A stretch of 64,000 nucleotides of DNA, taken from contig NZ_CP080521.1 of assembly GCF_019468565.1 (NCBI RefSeq), forward strand, positions 2,108,001-2,172,000, written 5' to 3'. This DNA comes from Pseudonocardia sp. DSM 110487. GTDB taxonomy: Bacteria; Actinomycetota; Actinomycetes; Mycobacteriales; Pseudonocardiaceae. This document shows, piece by piece, positions 7,430-16,055 of the stretch (position 1 is the stretch's first letter; every line of letters begins with the position of its first letter). A program made the position numbers and the translations under genes. The notes beneath the pieces are model-generated. The model saw only the letters and a program-made list of their open reading frames with translations, made no database searches and was not told the origin of the DNA.

Positions 7430-8218
7430 TCACGGTTTGCGCGCCAGGCCGCCGTGGTCGCCGGTGTGTTCGGCGAGCGAACCCACATCGGTCTCGTCCG
7501 GCCGCCAGCGCTCCACCGGCACCAGCCCGGGCTCGACCAGCTCGAGGCCGGTGAAGAACTCGGCCAGCTGCCCCACCGTGCGCAGGTGGTACGGGTCCAC
7601 CCCGCTCTCGGCGTACCGGTCGGCGGCTTCGCGGACGGCCTCGCCGCTGTCGGTGTTGTCGCGCACGAGGAGGTAGCTGCCGGACGGGACCGCGTCCATC
7701 ACGCGAGTCACGATCGACGTCGCCTCGCCGACGTCCGCCACGTAACCGAGGATGCCGAGGAACATCACGGCGATGGGTTTCTCGAAGTTCAGCACGTTCC
7801 GGGCGTCCGAGACGATCGTCTCGGGGGCGTGGACGTCGGCGTCGACGTAGGCGGTGACGCCTTCCGGCGTGGTGTTGGTGAGCAGCACCCGCGCGTGGGC
7901 GAGGACGATCGGGTCGTTGTCCACGTAGACCACTCGGGCCTCGGGCGCGATCGCCTGCGCCACCTCGTGCGTGTTCAGCATGGTGGGCAGGCCGGTACCG
8001 ATGTCCAGGAACTGGTGCACCCCGAGTTCGCCCGCCAGCACCCGAACGGCGCGGATCAGGAACTGGCGGGACTGGCGGGCCAGAGTGACGATCTGCGGGT
8101 ACGTTGCTGCAACCGCATCACCGGCGGCCCGATCCACGTCGTAGTTGTCCTTGCCACCCAGCCAGTAGTTCCAGACTCGCGCCGAGCTCGGTGTCCGTAG
8201 GTACCGGTCGTCCAGCAT
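7430..8218 (-). CDS. DUF574 family SAM-dependent methyltransferase
   Basis: Predicted S-adenosylmethionine-dependent methyltransferase of 262 aa. This family (Methyltransf_19/DUF574) is almost confined to actinomycetes and occurs there in many copies. The N-terminal hallmark RVWNYWLGGKDNYDVDR (residues 13-29) is present. It is followed by the SAM-binding FLDIGTGLPT, an acidic loop VVYVDNDPIVLAHARVLL, and an ADVHAPETI strand. No partner gene is adjacent. Biological substrates of the family are unknown, so only the chemistry can be stated. Confidence 0.88.
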   Translation of the reverse strand: MLDDRYLRTPSSARVWNYWLGGKDNYDVDRAAGDAVAATYPQIVTLARQSRQFLIRAVRVLAGELGVHQFLDIGTGLPTMLNTHEVAQAIAPEARVVYVDNDPIVLAHARVLLTNTTPEGVTAYVDADVHAPETIVSDARNVLNFEKPIAVMFLGILGYVADVGEATSIVTRVMDAVPSGSYLLVRDNTDSGEAVREAADRYAESGVDPYHLRTVGQLAEFFTGLELVEPGLVPVERWRPDETDVGSLAEHTGDHGGLARKP

Positions 8219-8349
8219 GGGCCGAGGCTAGGACGTCGCGTGCACCCCGTGGAAGGTTCCGCGCGATGTCGACGGATCACCTCGTTGACGGGCCGCGTGA
8301 TCGGACGGGACGATGCAGGCCTCGCACTTTCTCGACGAGGAGAAAGTTC

Positions 8350-9036
8350 ATGATCGAGCTAGAGTCCGTTTCGAAGATCTATCGCTCCGGTTCCATCGAG
8401 GTGCGCGCGCTCGATCACGTCGACCTGTCGATCGCGGAGGGCGCGTTCGTCGCGATCATGGGCGCGTCCGGGTCGGGCAAGACCACCCTCATGAACGTCC
8501 TCGGCTGCATGGACCTGCCCACGTCGGGCGTCTACCGCCTCGGCGGGGTCGATATTCGCTCGCTCTCCGAGAACCAGCTCGCCAGGATCCGCAACACGCG
8601 GATCGGATTCGTGTTCCAGTCCTTCAATCTCGTCCCGCGCACGAACGCGCAGGCCAACGTAGAGCTGCCGCTCATCTATGCAGGGGCTCACGGTCGCAGG
8701 CGCCGCGCCCGTACCGCGCTGGAACGGGTGGGGCTCGGCGAACGCTCGCACCACATGCCCAACCAGCTGTCGGGCGGTGAGCAGCAGCGCGTGGCGATCG
8801 CGCGAGCCCTCGTCACCGACCCGCAGATGATCCTCGCCGACGAGCCGACCGGCAACCTCGACTCCGTTTCGACGACCGAGATCATGGACCTGTTGTGCGA
8901 GCTCAACCACGAAGGGCACACCATCGTGCTGATCACCCACGAGCGCAGCGTGGCCGCTCTCGCCCGGCGGGTGGTCAGGCTCGAGGACGGCCGGATCGTG
9001 AGCGACAAGCCCGCGAGCGGTGCGCTCGTCGGCTGA
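8350..9036 (+). CDS. ABC transporter ATP-binding protein (MacB/LolD type), no adjacent permease
   Basis: ATPase of 228 aa. Walker A GASGSGKTT (38-46), signature LSGGEQQRVAIARAL, Walker B ILADEPTGNLDS and H-loop ITHE are all intact. The ADEPTGNLDS wording marks the MacB/LolD/FtsE-like export group, which normally works with FtsX-fold permeases. None is encoded on either side: the next gene is the convergent ggt, 3 bp away. The ATG at 8350 follows a strong GAGGAGAAA site. The subunit may serve permeases encoded elsewhere or be a leftover of a broken operon. Confidence 0.85.
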   Translation: MIELESVSKIYRSGSIEVRALDHVDLSIAEGAFVAIMGASGSGKTTLMNVLGCMDLPTSGVYRLGGVDIRSLSENQLARIRNTRIGFVFQSFNLVPRTNAQANVELPLIYAGAHGRRRRARTALERVGLGERSHHMPNQLSGGEQQRVAIARALVTDPQMILADEPTGNLDSVSTTEIMDLLCELNHEGHTIVLITHERSVAALARRVVRLEDGRIVSDKPASGALVG

Positions 9037-9039
9037 CGC

Positions 9040-10566
9040 TCAGCCGGCCACCACGATGGCCGAGCCGTCGCTGCGCGGGTCGGCCCCGGCGAGGACGCTC
9101 CCGTCTTCGGCAACCGCGATGGCGTGGGCGTGCCCCATCCGGTCGTCCGGCCCGGCTGTCACGCGGACATCGTGACCGGCGCGTTGCAGCGCGCCGACGA
9201 CGTCGGCATCGGGCAGCGGCTCGACGTGCAGGACGTCGGGGTCGTCCTCGATGACGAACCGTCCATGCAGCACCCGTGGCCGGCTCACGGCCTCTTGCGG
9301 TGTGCCGCCGGCCAGCAGCTGCTGGAGAACCTGCACGTTGAACTGCGGCTGACCGTCGGCACCCATAGAGCTGACGACGAACCGCGGGCGGCCGTCCCGC
9401 AACGCCATGCTCGCCATCAGCGTGTGCATGGTGCGCTTGCCGGGTTCGAGCGTGTTGACGTGGTCCGGAGACAGCGAGAAGTAGTGCCCCCGGTTCTGCA
9501 TGATGATCCCGGTTCCCTCCGGGACGAACATCGATCCGAAACCGTAGTAGACGCTCTGGATCGCGGAGCAGGCGTTGCCGTCGCGGTCGATGCTGACGAA
9601 GGCCACGGTGTCGCCGCCGACGGGATGGGTGGTGGCGGGGGCTTCCGGGGCCGGTAACGCGTCCAGCAGGTCCTCGGTGCTGATCGTCACGTAGGCGGGA
9701 TCGGTGACATGGCGGTCGCGCAGCGCGAACGCGGTGCGCTTGGCCGCGACGAGGTTCGTGATGTGCTCGGCGGTCCCCGGTACGTCGCCCTCGGCGCCCA
9801 GTGCCTGCAGCGCCTTCAGCATCAACAGACTGGTGACGCCCTGGCTGTTCGGCGGCGGCACGTACACCTCGAGACCGGCGTAGGTGGCCTGCGTCGGGGC
9901 CACCCATTCCGGGGTGTAGCTGTCGAGATCGTCGAAGCGAAGCAGCCCGTCGTGGCGGCGCATCGAGTCGTCGATGCGGCGGGCCGTCTCACCGCGGTAG
10001 AAGTCGTCCGCACCGCGGGTGATGATGCGGTCGAACGTCGCCGCGAGCTCGGGTTGTCGCAGGACGGCGGCGCCGAGCAGGGGCCTCAGGCCGGGGCTGT
10101 GCCCGATTCCTTCGGCCTCTGCGGCGATCCACTTCGCGAGCCCGGGGCTCACCGGTGTGCCGTCGCGTGCCGCGGAGGCGGCGGGCTCGAGGAGGCGCCG
10201 CCATGGCAGCCGCCCGAACCGCTGGTGAGCCGCCTGCCAGCCGGCGACGGTGCCGGGGACGGTGACCGGCAGCGGTCCGCGCTGGGGGATGTGGTCGAGG
10301 CCGAGGTCGGCGAATGCGGCACGGGTGGCCAGCCCTGGCGCGGGTCCCGAGGCGTTGAGGCAGTGCACGGAGCCGGTGGCCGCCTCGAAGTACAGGAGGA
10401 ACAGATCCCCGCCGAGCCCGCACATGTGCGGATACACAACGGAAAGCATGGCGTTCGTGGCGATTGCTGCATCGAGCGCGGTGCCGCCGTCGGCGAGCAC
10501 GGCAGCACCCGTCTCGGTGGCACTGTGATGTGGTGATGCCACGGCTGCCGCGGTTGTTGCGCTCAT
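9040..10566 (-). CDS. ggt: Gamma-glutamyltransferase / Ntn-hydrolase family enzyme
   Basis: Autoprocessing N-terminal-nucleophile enzyme that moves or hydrolyses gamma-glutamyl groups, e.g. of glutathione. The 508-aa proenzyme carries the core motifs: DAAIATNAMLSVVYPHMCGLGGDLFLLYF near residue 32-60, and GGDTVAFVSID where Thr320 is the predicted cleavage site and nucleophile. The small subunit follows with NRGHYFSL and SSMGADGQPQ. No signal peptide is seen, so it is probably cytoplasmic, unlike many secreted GGTs. Acylases and other gamma-glutamyl hydrolases share the fold. It diverges from a transporter gene with a 66-bp shared promoter gap. Confidence 0.85.
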   Translation of the reverse strand: MSATTAAAVASPHHSATETGAAVLADGGTALDAAIATNAMLSVVYPHMCGLGGDLFLLYFEAATGSVHCLNASGPAPGLATRAAFADLGLDHIPQRGPLPVTVPGTVAGWQAAHQRFGRLPWRRLLEPAASAARDGTPVSPGLAKWIAAEAEGIGHSPGLRPLLGAAVLRQPELAATFDRIITRGADDFYRGETARRIDDSMRRHDGLLRFDDLDSYTPEWVAPTQATYAGLEVYVPPPNSQGVTSLLMLKALQALGAEGDVPGTAEHITNLVAAKRTAFALRDRHVTDPAYVTISTEDLLDALPAPEAPATTHPVGGDTVAFVSIDRDGNACSAIQSVYYGFGSMFVPEGTGIIMQNRGHYFSLSPDHVNTLEPGKRTMHTLMASMALRDGRPRFVVSSMGADGQPQFNVQVLQQLLAGGTPQEAVSRPRVLHGRFVIEDDPDVLHVEPLPDADVVGALQRAGHDVRVTAGPDDRMGHAHAIAVAEDGSVLAGADPRSDGSAIVVAG

Positions 10567-10584
10567 GTAAACCCTTTCTTACAT
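10565..10584. promoter_or_regulatory. Inverted repeat in the ggt/transporter promoter gap
   Basis: ATGTAA-N8-TTACAT overlaps the ggt start codon and lies within the 66-bp gap shared with the divergent transporter. A TATAC-containing stretch at about 10615-10620 may be the -10 of the transporter promoter. The cognate regulator is not evident nearby. Confidence 0.4.
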
Positions 10585-10632
10585 CGGCGACCGCTTCTTG
10601 TCGCACCGATTGCCGGTATACAGGATGATAGC

Positions 10633-12063
10633 GTGACGACAAGTTACTCGCCGGAAATTCCGCACAAGCACCTGCCGCCGGTCGGATACAAGGAGCTCCC
10701 GAAGCCGGTCAAGCTCGGCGCATTGCTCGGGCCCGGCGTGGTGCTCGCCGCCGCGGGAATCGGGTCCGGTGAGTTCGTGCTGTGGCCCAATATCGCGCAG
10801 CAGGTGGGCCTGGACTACCTGTGGGGCGCATTGCTCGGGTCGATCTTCATGTTCTTCATCGCCACCGAGGCCGTGCGCTACACCCTCGCCACCGGTGAGA
10901 CGATCATCACCGGATTCGCCCGGCTGTGGCGCGGCTGGACGATCGGCTTCATCCTGATGGCATTGTTGCCGAACCTGTGGCCGGGATATGCCACCGGAGT
11001 GGCCACGCTGTTGTCGTTCATCTTCGGGCCGCTCGACATCGTGCTCGTCACGATCGGATCGTTGGTCGTCATCGTCGCCGCACTGCTCCTCGCTCCGGTG
11101 GCATACCGGATGCTGGAGATCTCGATGAAGATCATGATGGCCGTGCTGGCGGCGTTCATCGTGTTCGCCGCCGTCGCGGTCACGATCCTGGACGCCGGCG
11201 CGTGGGTGGATCTGATCCTCGGCCTGCGCCATGTGGGTCAGCTCCCCCCGGGTGACGTCGTGGACCTTCCCGAGTACGCAGGCGCGATCGCGTTCGCCGG
11301 TGCCGGTGGCACGGGGGTGCTGCTGGTGAGCAGTTACGTCCGGGACAAGAACCTCGGCATGGGCGCGCACATCCCCCGCATCGTCTCGCCGATCACCGGG
11401 CAGGAGGAGGCCGGTTCGAACCTCGGGTACACGTTCCTGCCCGACGAGGAGAACATGCGACGCTGGAACGGTTGGTGGCGCGTGATGAACCGTGAGCAGT
11501 TCCTCTCCTTCTTCCTCTTCACCGTTCTGTCGATCTTCGTCGTCGCCACTCTGGCCGATGTCACGCTCGCCGGTCGGGACGCCGGTTCAGGCTTCGACTT
11601 CATCGCGATCGAGGCCGGCGTGATCGAGGAGACCTTTTCGGGGGTTGCCCGGCTGTTCTTCCTCCTCGCCGGGATCGTCGCGCTGTTCTCCACCAACCTC
11701 GCGGTATGGGACATGATCGGTCGGATCACTGCCGATCAGCTCAAGGTGTACCTGCTGCGCGACAATCAGAAATGGACCGAGAGCAGGATATACGCGCTCA
11801 CTCTCGGCGCGCTCCTGGTGTTCAGCGTCACCACGCTGTTCAGTGGCTCCCAGGCGCCGCTCCTGCTGCTCGTGATCGTGTCGTTCCTCAGCGGTGTCAC
11901 CAGCTTCGTCTACACGATCCTGATCGTGATTCTCAATCGCCGGCACCTGCCCGCGTACATCCGGATGGGGAAGGTGCGCACGGCGGTGATGATCGGGGCC
12001 GTTGCCTTCTACGGATTCTTCTTCGTCGTCACCGTCGTGGACATGGCCGACCGTTACCTGTGA
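10633..12063 (+). CDS. Divergent NRAMP-fold membrane transporter
   Basis: Membrane protein of 476 aa with about eleven helices in the NRAMP/LeuT arrangement; TM1 lies in LGALLGPGVVLAAAGIGSGEFVLWP. Canonical NRAMP metal transporters carry DPGN in TM1 and a Met-Pro-His segment in TM6. Here the TM1 position reads GSGE and the TM6 region GAGGTGVLLVSSYVRD, so the metal-binding residues are absent. It belongs to the family but likely moves something other than Mn or Fe. Divergence from ggt and the neighbouring amidase operon suggest an organic nitrogen compound (inference). The GTG start at 10633 is the first in frame. Confidence 0.75.
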   Translation: MTTSYSPEIPHKHLPPVGYKELPKPVKLGALLGPGVVLAAAGIGSGEFVLWPNIAQQVGLDYLWGALLGSIFMFFIATEAVRYTLATGETIITGFARLWRGWTIGFILMALLPNLWPGYATGVATLLSFIFGPLDIVLVTIGSLVVIVAALLLAPVAYRMLEISMKIMMAVLAAFIVFAAVAVTILDAGAWVDLILGLRHVGQLPPGDVVDLPEYAGAIAFAGAGGTGVLLVSSYVRDKNLGMGAHIPRIVSPITGQEEAGSNLGYTFLPDEENMRRWNGWWRVMNREQFLSFFLFTVLSIFVVATLADVTLAGRDAGSGFDFIAIEAGVIEETFSGVARLFFLLAGIVALFSTNLAVWDMIGRITADQLKVYLLRDNQKWTESRIYALTLGALLVFSVTTLFSGSQAPLLLLVIVSFLSGVTSFVYTILIVILNRRHLPAYIRMGKVRTAVMIGAVAFYGFFFVVTVVDMADRYL

Positions 12064-12070
12064 TTCCGCG

Positions 12071-13471
12071 TCACAGCGCCGGGCGCCGGTCGAGCCACGC
12101 GGTGGCGGACTCGTACGCCTGCCCGACCGTCAGCAGCGTGGGCTCGGCGAACGGCTTGCCCATGATCTGCATCCCGATCGGCAGGCCACCCGCGGTGAAC
12201 CCGCACGGCACCGACAGCGACGGCAGGCCGGTGACGTTGGCAGGGGCGGAGAATCGCACGTAGGAGTCGGTGGCGGCCTCCGTGGTGCCGTCCGGCCAAT
12301 GCAGCACGAGGTCGTCGGCGCTCGCCGCGGGAGCAGCCACCGTCGGCGCGACGAGCACGTCGATACCGCCGAAGAGGTCCCGCCACGCCCGCTGGATCAG
12401 GATCCGCGCGCGCAGCGCCTTGATGTAGTCGGTGGCGAGGACGAGCTCACCGACCTCGAGGTACAACCGCACGTCCGACGTGTAGAGGTCGCCCTTCTCC
12501 CGCAGCATCTGCTGGTGGTAGGCGCTCGCCTCGGGAAGCAGGACGCCCCACTCGGTAGGGAGGATGTACTCCGTCATCGGGACCGTCACCTCGCGAACCT
12601 GCGCCCCAAGTTCGTCCAGCACGCCGACAGCGGTCGTGACCGCCGCCGAGACCTCGGGGTCCACCCGCTCGGTGAAGTAGTTGGTGGGCACGCCGACGGT
12701 CAGCCCGGCCACGCCCGCGTCGAGACCTCCCGTGAAGTCCGGCACCGGTACATCGACGCAGGCCGGGTCGGACCGGTCGTAGCCCGCGATCGCGTTCATC
12801 ACGTACGCCGCGTCGCGCACCGTTCGGGTCAGCGGGCCGACGTGGTCGAGTGACCACGACAGCGACGCCACCCCGCGCCGGGACACCCGCCCATACGTGG
12901 GCTTCAGGCCGACGGTGCCGCACACCGACGCGGGGATCCGGATCGAGCCGCCGGTGTCGCTGCCCATCCCGACCATGCACTCGCCCGCCGCCACCGCGGC
13001 GCCGGAGCCGCCGCTCGACCCGCCGGGGATCCGTTCCAGGTCCCAGGGGTTGCGCGTGGTCGGGGTGACCGCGCCGTAGGCGAACTCGTGCGTGTGGGTC
13101 TTGCCGACCATGACGGTGCCTGCTGCCGCCAGCTTCTCCACCACCGCGCCGTCCTGCGCGGGCAGGTAGTCGGCGCGCACCGCCGAGCTGGACGTGGTCG
13201 GGATGCCGGCGGTCTCGTAGAGGTCCTTGATGCCCACCGGGATGCCGTGCAGCGGGCCGCGGTACCCGCCCGCGGCGATCTCCGCCTCAGCCGTGGCGGC
13301 CGCGGCCCGGGCGACGTCCGCGGTGACGGTGGCGAACGCGGTGATCTTGTCCTCGACCGCCTCGATGCGCGACAACACCGACTCGGTCAGCTCGACCGGG
13401 GACAGCTCCTTGGCGCGGATCTGCTCCGCGGCCTCGGCGATCGTCAGTTCGTAGGGCTGCACGGTGCTCAC
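12071..13471 (-). CDS. Amidase signature family hydrolase A
   Basis: Hydrolyses a carboxamide or related C-N bond in the cytoplasm; 466 aa. The Ser-cisSer-Lys triad is complete: Lys82 (VGIKDLYETAG), Ser152 (PGGSSGGS) and nucleophile Ser176 (SDTGGSIRIPA). It is last in the importer operon, translationally coupled (GTGA, 13468-13471) to a 59-aa AtzG/GatC-like protein. It closely resembles amidase B upstream, sharing VGLKPTYGRVS.RGVA.LSWSLDH, so the pair arose by duplication. It converges on the NRAMP-fold transporter gene with 7 bp between stops. Confidence 0.92.
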   Translation of the reverse strand: MSTVQPYELTIAEAAEQIRAKELSPVELTESVLSRIEAVEDKITAFATVTADVARAAAATAEAEIAAGGYRGPLHGIPVGIKDLYETAGIPTTSSSAVRADYLPAQDGAVVEKLAAAGTVMVGKTHTHEFAYGAVTPTTRNPWDLERIPGGSSGGSGAAVAAGECMVGMGSDTGGSIRIPASVCGTVGLKPTYGRVSRRGVASLSWSLDHVGPLTRTVRDAAYVMNAIAGYDRSDPACVDVPVPDFTGGLDAGVAGLTVGVPTNYFTERVDPEVSAAVTTAVGVLDELGAQVREVTVPMTEYILPTEWGVLLPEASAYHQQMLREKGDLYTSDVRLYLEVGELVLATDYIKALRARILIQRAWRDLFGGIDVLVAPTVAAPAASADDLVLHWPDGTTEAATDSYVRFSAPANVTGLPSLSVPCGFTAGGLPIGMQIMGKPFAEPTLLTVGQAYESATAWLDRRPAL

Positions 13472-13647
13472 TCCCAGCGGGCGTCGAAGGCGGTGGCGGG
13501 CGGGGTCTCGCCCAGGTCGAGCTCGTCGAGGCGGTCGATCAGCGCGTAGATCGATTCCAGGCTCGTGCGCACTGCGTCCGCGCGGGCCTCGGGGATCTCC
13601 AACCGCGCGGTCAGCGCGGCGGTGTCCAGCGAAAAGGGTCGGGCCAC
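13468..13647 (-). CDS. Small AtzG/GatC-like partner protein of amidase A
   Basis: 59-aa protein with N-terminal helices (LDTAALTARLEIPEARADAV, LESIYALIDRLDELDL) and a Pro-rich tail ending PATAFDARWE. Length, helix pattern and tail resemble the small subunits (AtzG, DUF4089, GatC-like) that wrap around amidase partners such as AtzE. The GTG start at 13647 has GAGG about 8 nt upstream and lies 7 nt past the amidase B stop. The stop overlaps the amidase A start. It is too short for most gene callers. Function as an amidase stabiliser is inferred. Confidence 0.7.
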   Translation of the reverse strand: MARPFSLDTAALTARLEIPEARADAVRTSLESIYALIDRLDELDLGETPPATAFDARWE

Positions 13648-13654
13648 GGTGTCC

Positions 13655-15064
13655 TCATCTCTCGTCGAGCGGTGGGTGCATGGCGTGCCACGGGGTACGG
13701 CGTTCGTAGGCCTGGCCGGCCTGGAGCAGAGTCGCCTCGTCGAACGGGCGGCCGATCAGCTGCAGGCTCACGGGCAGGCCGGCTGCCGAGAAGCCGCACG
13801 GGACGGCGAGCGCGGGCAGGCCGGCCGCGTTCGCGGGCGCGGTCAGCGGGTTGAGCGCCGCCATCACCGGCATCTCGACGCCGGCGACCTGCGCGGTCTC
13901 CGCGCCGAAGGGCGGCGCGGTGATCGGGAGGGTGGGCGTCGCGATGACGTCCACGTCGGCGAATGCGGCGCGGAAGCCGTCGACGATCAGCCGGCGGGCC
14001 CGCTGGGCGTTGACGTAAGAGGTGCCGCTGATGAGCTCGCCGGCCAGCAGCCGCTTGCGGGTGTCGGCCGTGTAGCGCTCCGGCACGGTCCTGATGTGCT
14101 CCTGGTGGATCGCGGCGGCCTCGACCCCGACGATCGTCGTGATCACGTCGCCGGTCAGCTCCACGTGCGGGACGGTGACGTCGACGAGCACCGCGCCCGC
14201 GTCGACCAGCACCGCGAGCGCCGCGCGCACCGCGTCGACGATCTCGGGGTCGACCCGCTCGAAGAAGAAGTTCGTGGGCACGCCGACCCGCAGTCCCACG
14301 ACGCCGGCGTCGAGGCCGGTGAGGTAGTCGGGCACCGGCTCGTCGACCGAGCACCGGTCGGCCGGGTCGAACCCAGCGATGACCTGCAGGAGCACCGCCG
14401 TGTCCGCGACGGTGCGCGTGATCGGCCCGGCGTGGTCGAGCGACCAGGACAGCTCCGCCACGCCACGCTTGCTGACGCGTCCGTACGTCGGTTTGAGCCC
14501 GACCACCCCGCAGAGCCCCGCCGGGATGCGGATGCTGCCGCCGGTGTCGCTGCCCATCGCCGCCAGGCACAGACCCGCGGCCACCGCGGCGGCCGACCCG
14601 CCGCTCGACCCGCCGGGGATGGTGTCGCGGTCCCACGGGTTGCGAGCCGGCGCGGACACCACGCCGAAGGCGAACTCGTGCGTGACGGTCTTGCCCGTGA
14701 TCACCGCGCCTGCGGCCCGCAGCGCGCGGGTGACCGTGGAGTCGGCGTCGGCGACATGACCGGCGCGGACCTCCGATCCGGCGAGGGTCGGCATGCCGGC
14801 GACGTCGAAGAGGTCCTTGAGCGCCACCGGGATGCCCTGCAGCGGCCCGAGCGACTCCCCGCGCGCGATCGCGTCCTGCACGGAGCTCGCCCGGGCGAGC
14901 GCGGTCTCGGTGAACACGTCGACGTAGGAGTCGAGGAGCGGATCGAGCCATTCGATGCGGGTGAGCACCTGCTTGGTGAGCTCGACGGGGGAGAGCGTCC
15001 CGGCGTTGACGGCCGCGATCGCCTCGGTGACCGTCGGCAGGGCCTCGAAATGCGGGGCCGTCAT
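13655..15064 (-). CDS. Amidase signature family hydrolase B
   Basis: 469-aa amidase with a complete triad: Lys83 (VALKDLFDVAG), Ser153 (PGGSSGGS) and nucleophile Ser177 (SDTGGSIRIPA). The ATG at 15064 overlaps the stop of its small partner gene (ATGA, 15061-15064), which decides the start over an upstream in-frame codon at 15073. It is the sister of amidase A and probably acts on a related or successive amide delivered by the ABC importer. Compared with A, the substrate-facing C-terminal third differs most, which would allow distinct substrates. Confidence 0.92.
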   Translation of the reverse strand: MTAPHFEALPTVTEAIAAVNAGTLSPVELTKQVLTRIEWLDPLLDSYVDVFTETALARASSVQDAIARGESLGPLQGIPVALKDLFDVAGMPTLAGSEVRAGHVADADSTVTRALRAAGAVITGKTVTHEFAFGVVSAPARNPWDRDTIPGGSSGGSAAAVAAGLCLAAMGSDTGGSIRIPAGLCGVVGLKPTYGRVSKRGVAELSWSLDHAGPITRTVADTAVLLQVIAGFDPADRCSVDEPVPDYLTGLDAGVVGLRVGVPTNFFFERVDPEIVDAVRAALAVLVDAGAVLVDVTVPHVELTGDVITTIVGVEAAAIHQEHIRTVPERYTADTRKRLLAGELISGTSYVNAQRARRLIVDGFRAAFADVDVIATPTLPITAPPFGAETAQVAGVEMPVMAALNPLTAPANAAGLPALAVPCGFSAAGLPVSLQLIGRPFDEATLLQAGQAYERRTPWHAMHPPLDER

Positions 15065-15243
15065 CGGCCCCACCGCGGTTCGAACGCGATCGTGGGCTCG
15101 ATGCCGCCGGTCAGCGCCCGGTACCGGACGGAGGAGGCCGCCTCCTGGGAGACCGACAGCACCTCGCGCGCCTGGTCCTCGTCGACATCGATTCCGGTCG
15201 CGGCGAGCCGCAGTACGGCTTTCGCCACTTCGTCCTCGGTCAT
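15061..15243 (-). CDS. Small AtzG/GatC-like partner protein of amidase B
   Basis: 60-aa protein, MTEDEVAKAV opening, one amphipathic helical region (residues 3-40), then a tail ending TIAFEPRWGR. The last residues (F-x-x-R-W) match the tail of the other small protein (FDARW), so both belong to one family although their helices have diverged. It is coupled by 4-bp overlaps to the ATPase gene upstream (15240-15243) and to amidase B downstream. The tight coupling supports a stoichiometric subunit of amidase B, as AtzG is to AtzE. Confidence 0.7.
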   Translation of the reverse strand: MTEDEVAKAVLRLAATGIDVDEDQAREVLSVSQEAASSVRYRALTGGIEPTIAFEPRWGR

Positions 15244-16055
15244 GCGGCCTCTCCTCTCGTCGGCACCACCGGTTCCAGGACGGCGTCCAGCAGCTGCCGG
15301 GTGATCTCGGACTGCGGGTCGCCGAAGAGGTCGTCGATCGCGCCCACCTCCACGAGGTGGCCCTGGTGCAGCACCGCGGCGTGGTCGCACATGCGCTGGA
15401 CGACCGCCAGGTTGTGGCTGATCAGGATCAGGGTGAGGCCGCGTTCGGCCCGCAGGTCGTCGAGCAGGTCCAGGATCTGGCCCTGCACGGACACGTCGAG
15501 CGCGGACGTCGGTTCATCCAGCACGACGAAGTCCGGCTGCGCCGCGAGCGCCCTCGCGATCCCGAGCCGCTGGCGCTGCCCGCCGGAGAACTCGTGCGGG
15601 TACCGCCGTGCCTGGTCGGCGCGCAGCCCGACGTGTTCGAGCAGCTCCACGACCCGGTCGCGGATCTCCTTCTCGGGGTACAGCCGAAACTTCCGCATGG
15701 GGAAGGCGACCTGCTCACCCACCCGCAGCCGTGGGTTGAACGCCGAGCCGGAGTCCTGGAAGACGATCTGCATGCGCTGTCGCAGCTCGCGCAGTCGGGG
15801 ACCGGCCAGTTGCAGCACGTCGTACCCGTCGAACTCGATGTAGCCGCTCGTGGCGTCGAGCAGGCGGAGCAGCATCCGGCCGATCGTGGTCTTGCCCGAG
15901 CCGGACTCACCGATCAGCCCGAAGGCCTCGCCCCGCTCGACCCGGAAGGTGGCCCCCTCGACCGCGACGAATTCGCTTCCCCGGCCGAAGAGCCCCGGCG
16001 TGCGGTAGACCTTGCGCAGGTCCCGCACGTCCAGGAGCACGTCACGCGCTGACAC
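15240..16055 (-). CDS. Peptide/nickel-type ABC importer ATP-binding protein (DppF-like)
   Basis: Second ATPase of the importer, 271 aa: Walker A GESGSGKTT, Q-loop IVFQDSGSAFNPRLRVGEQ, signature FSGGQRQRLGIARAL, Walker B VVLDEPTSALDVS, H-loop ISHNL. The C-terminal segment has the short form of Dpp/Opp ATPases. It overlaps the DppD-like gene by 14 bp and the AtzG-like gene by 4 bp. With DppD it forms the heterodimeric motor that takes up the substrate of the two amidases. Confidence 0.93.
   Translation of the reverse strand: MSARDVLLDVRDLRKVYRTPGLFGRGSEFVAVEGATFRVERGEAFGLIGESGSGKTTIGRMLLRLLDATSGYIEFDGYDVLQLAGPRLRELRQRMQIVFQDSGSAFNPRLRVGEQVAFPMRKFRLYPEKEIRDRVVELLEHVGLRADQARRYPHEFSGGQRQRLGIARALAAQPDFVVLDEPTSALDVSVQGQILDLLDDLRAERGLTLILISHNLAVVQRMCDHAAVLHQGHLVEVGAIDDLFGDPQSEITRQLLDAVLEPVVPTRGEAA

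Noticed and set aside
8350..9036. ABC ATPase as part of an operon with ggt
   Set aside because: The genes converge with only 3 bp between stops, so they are not cotranscribed.
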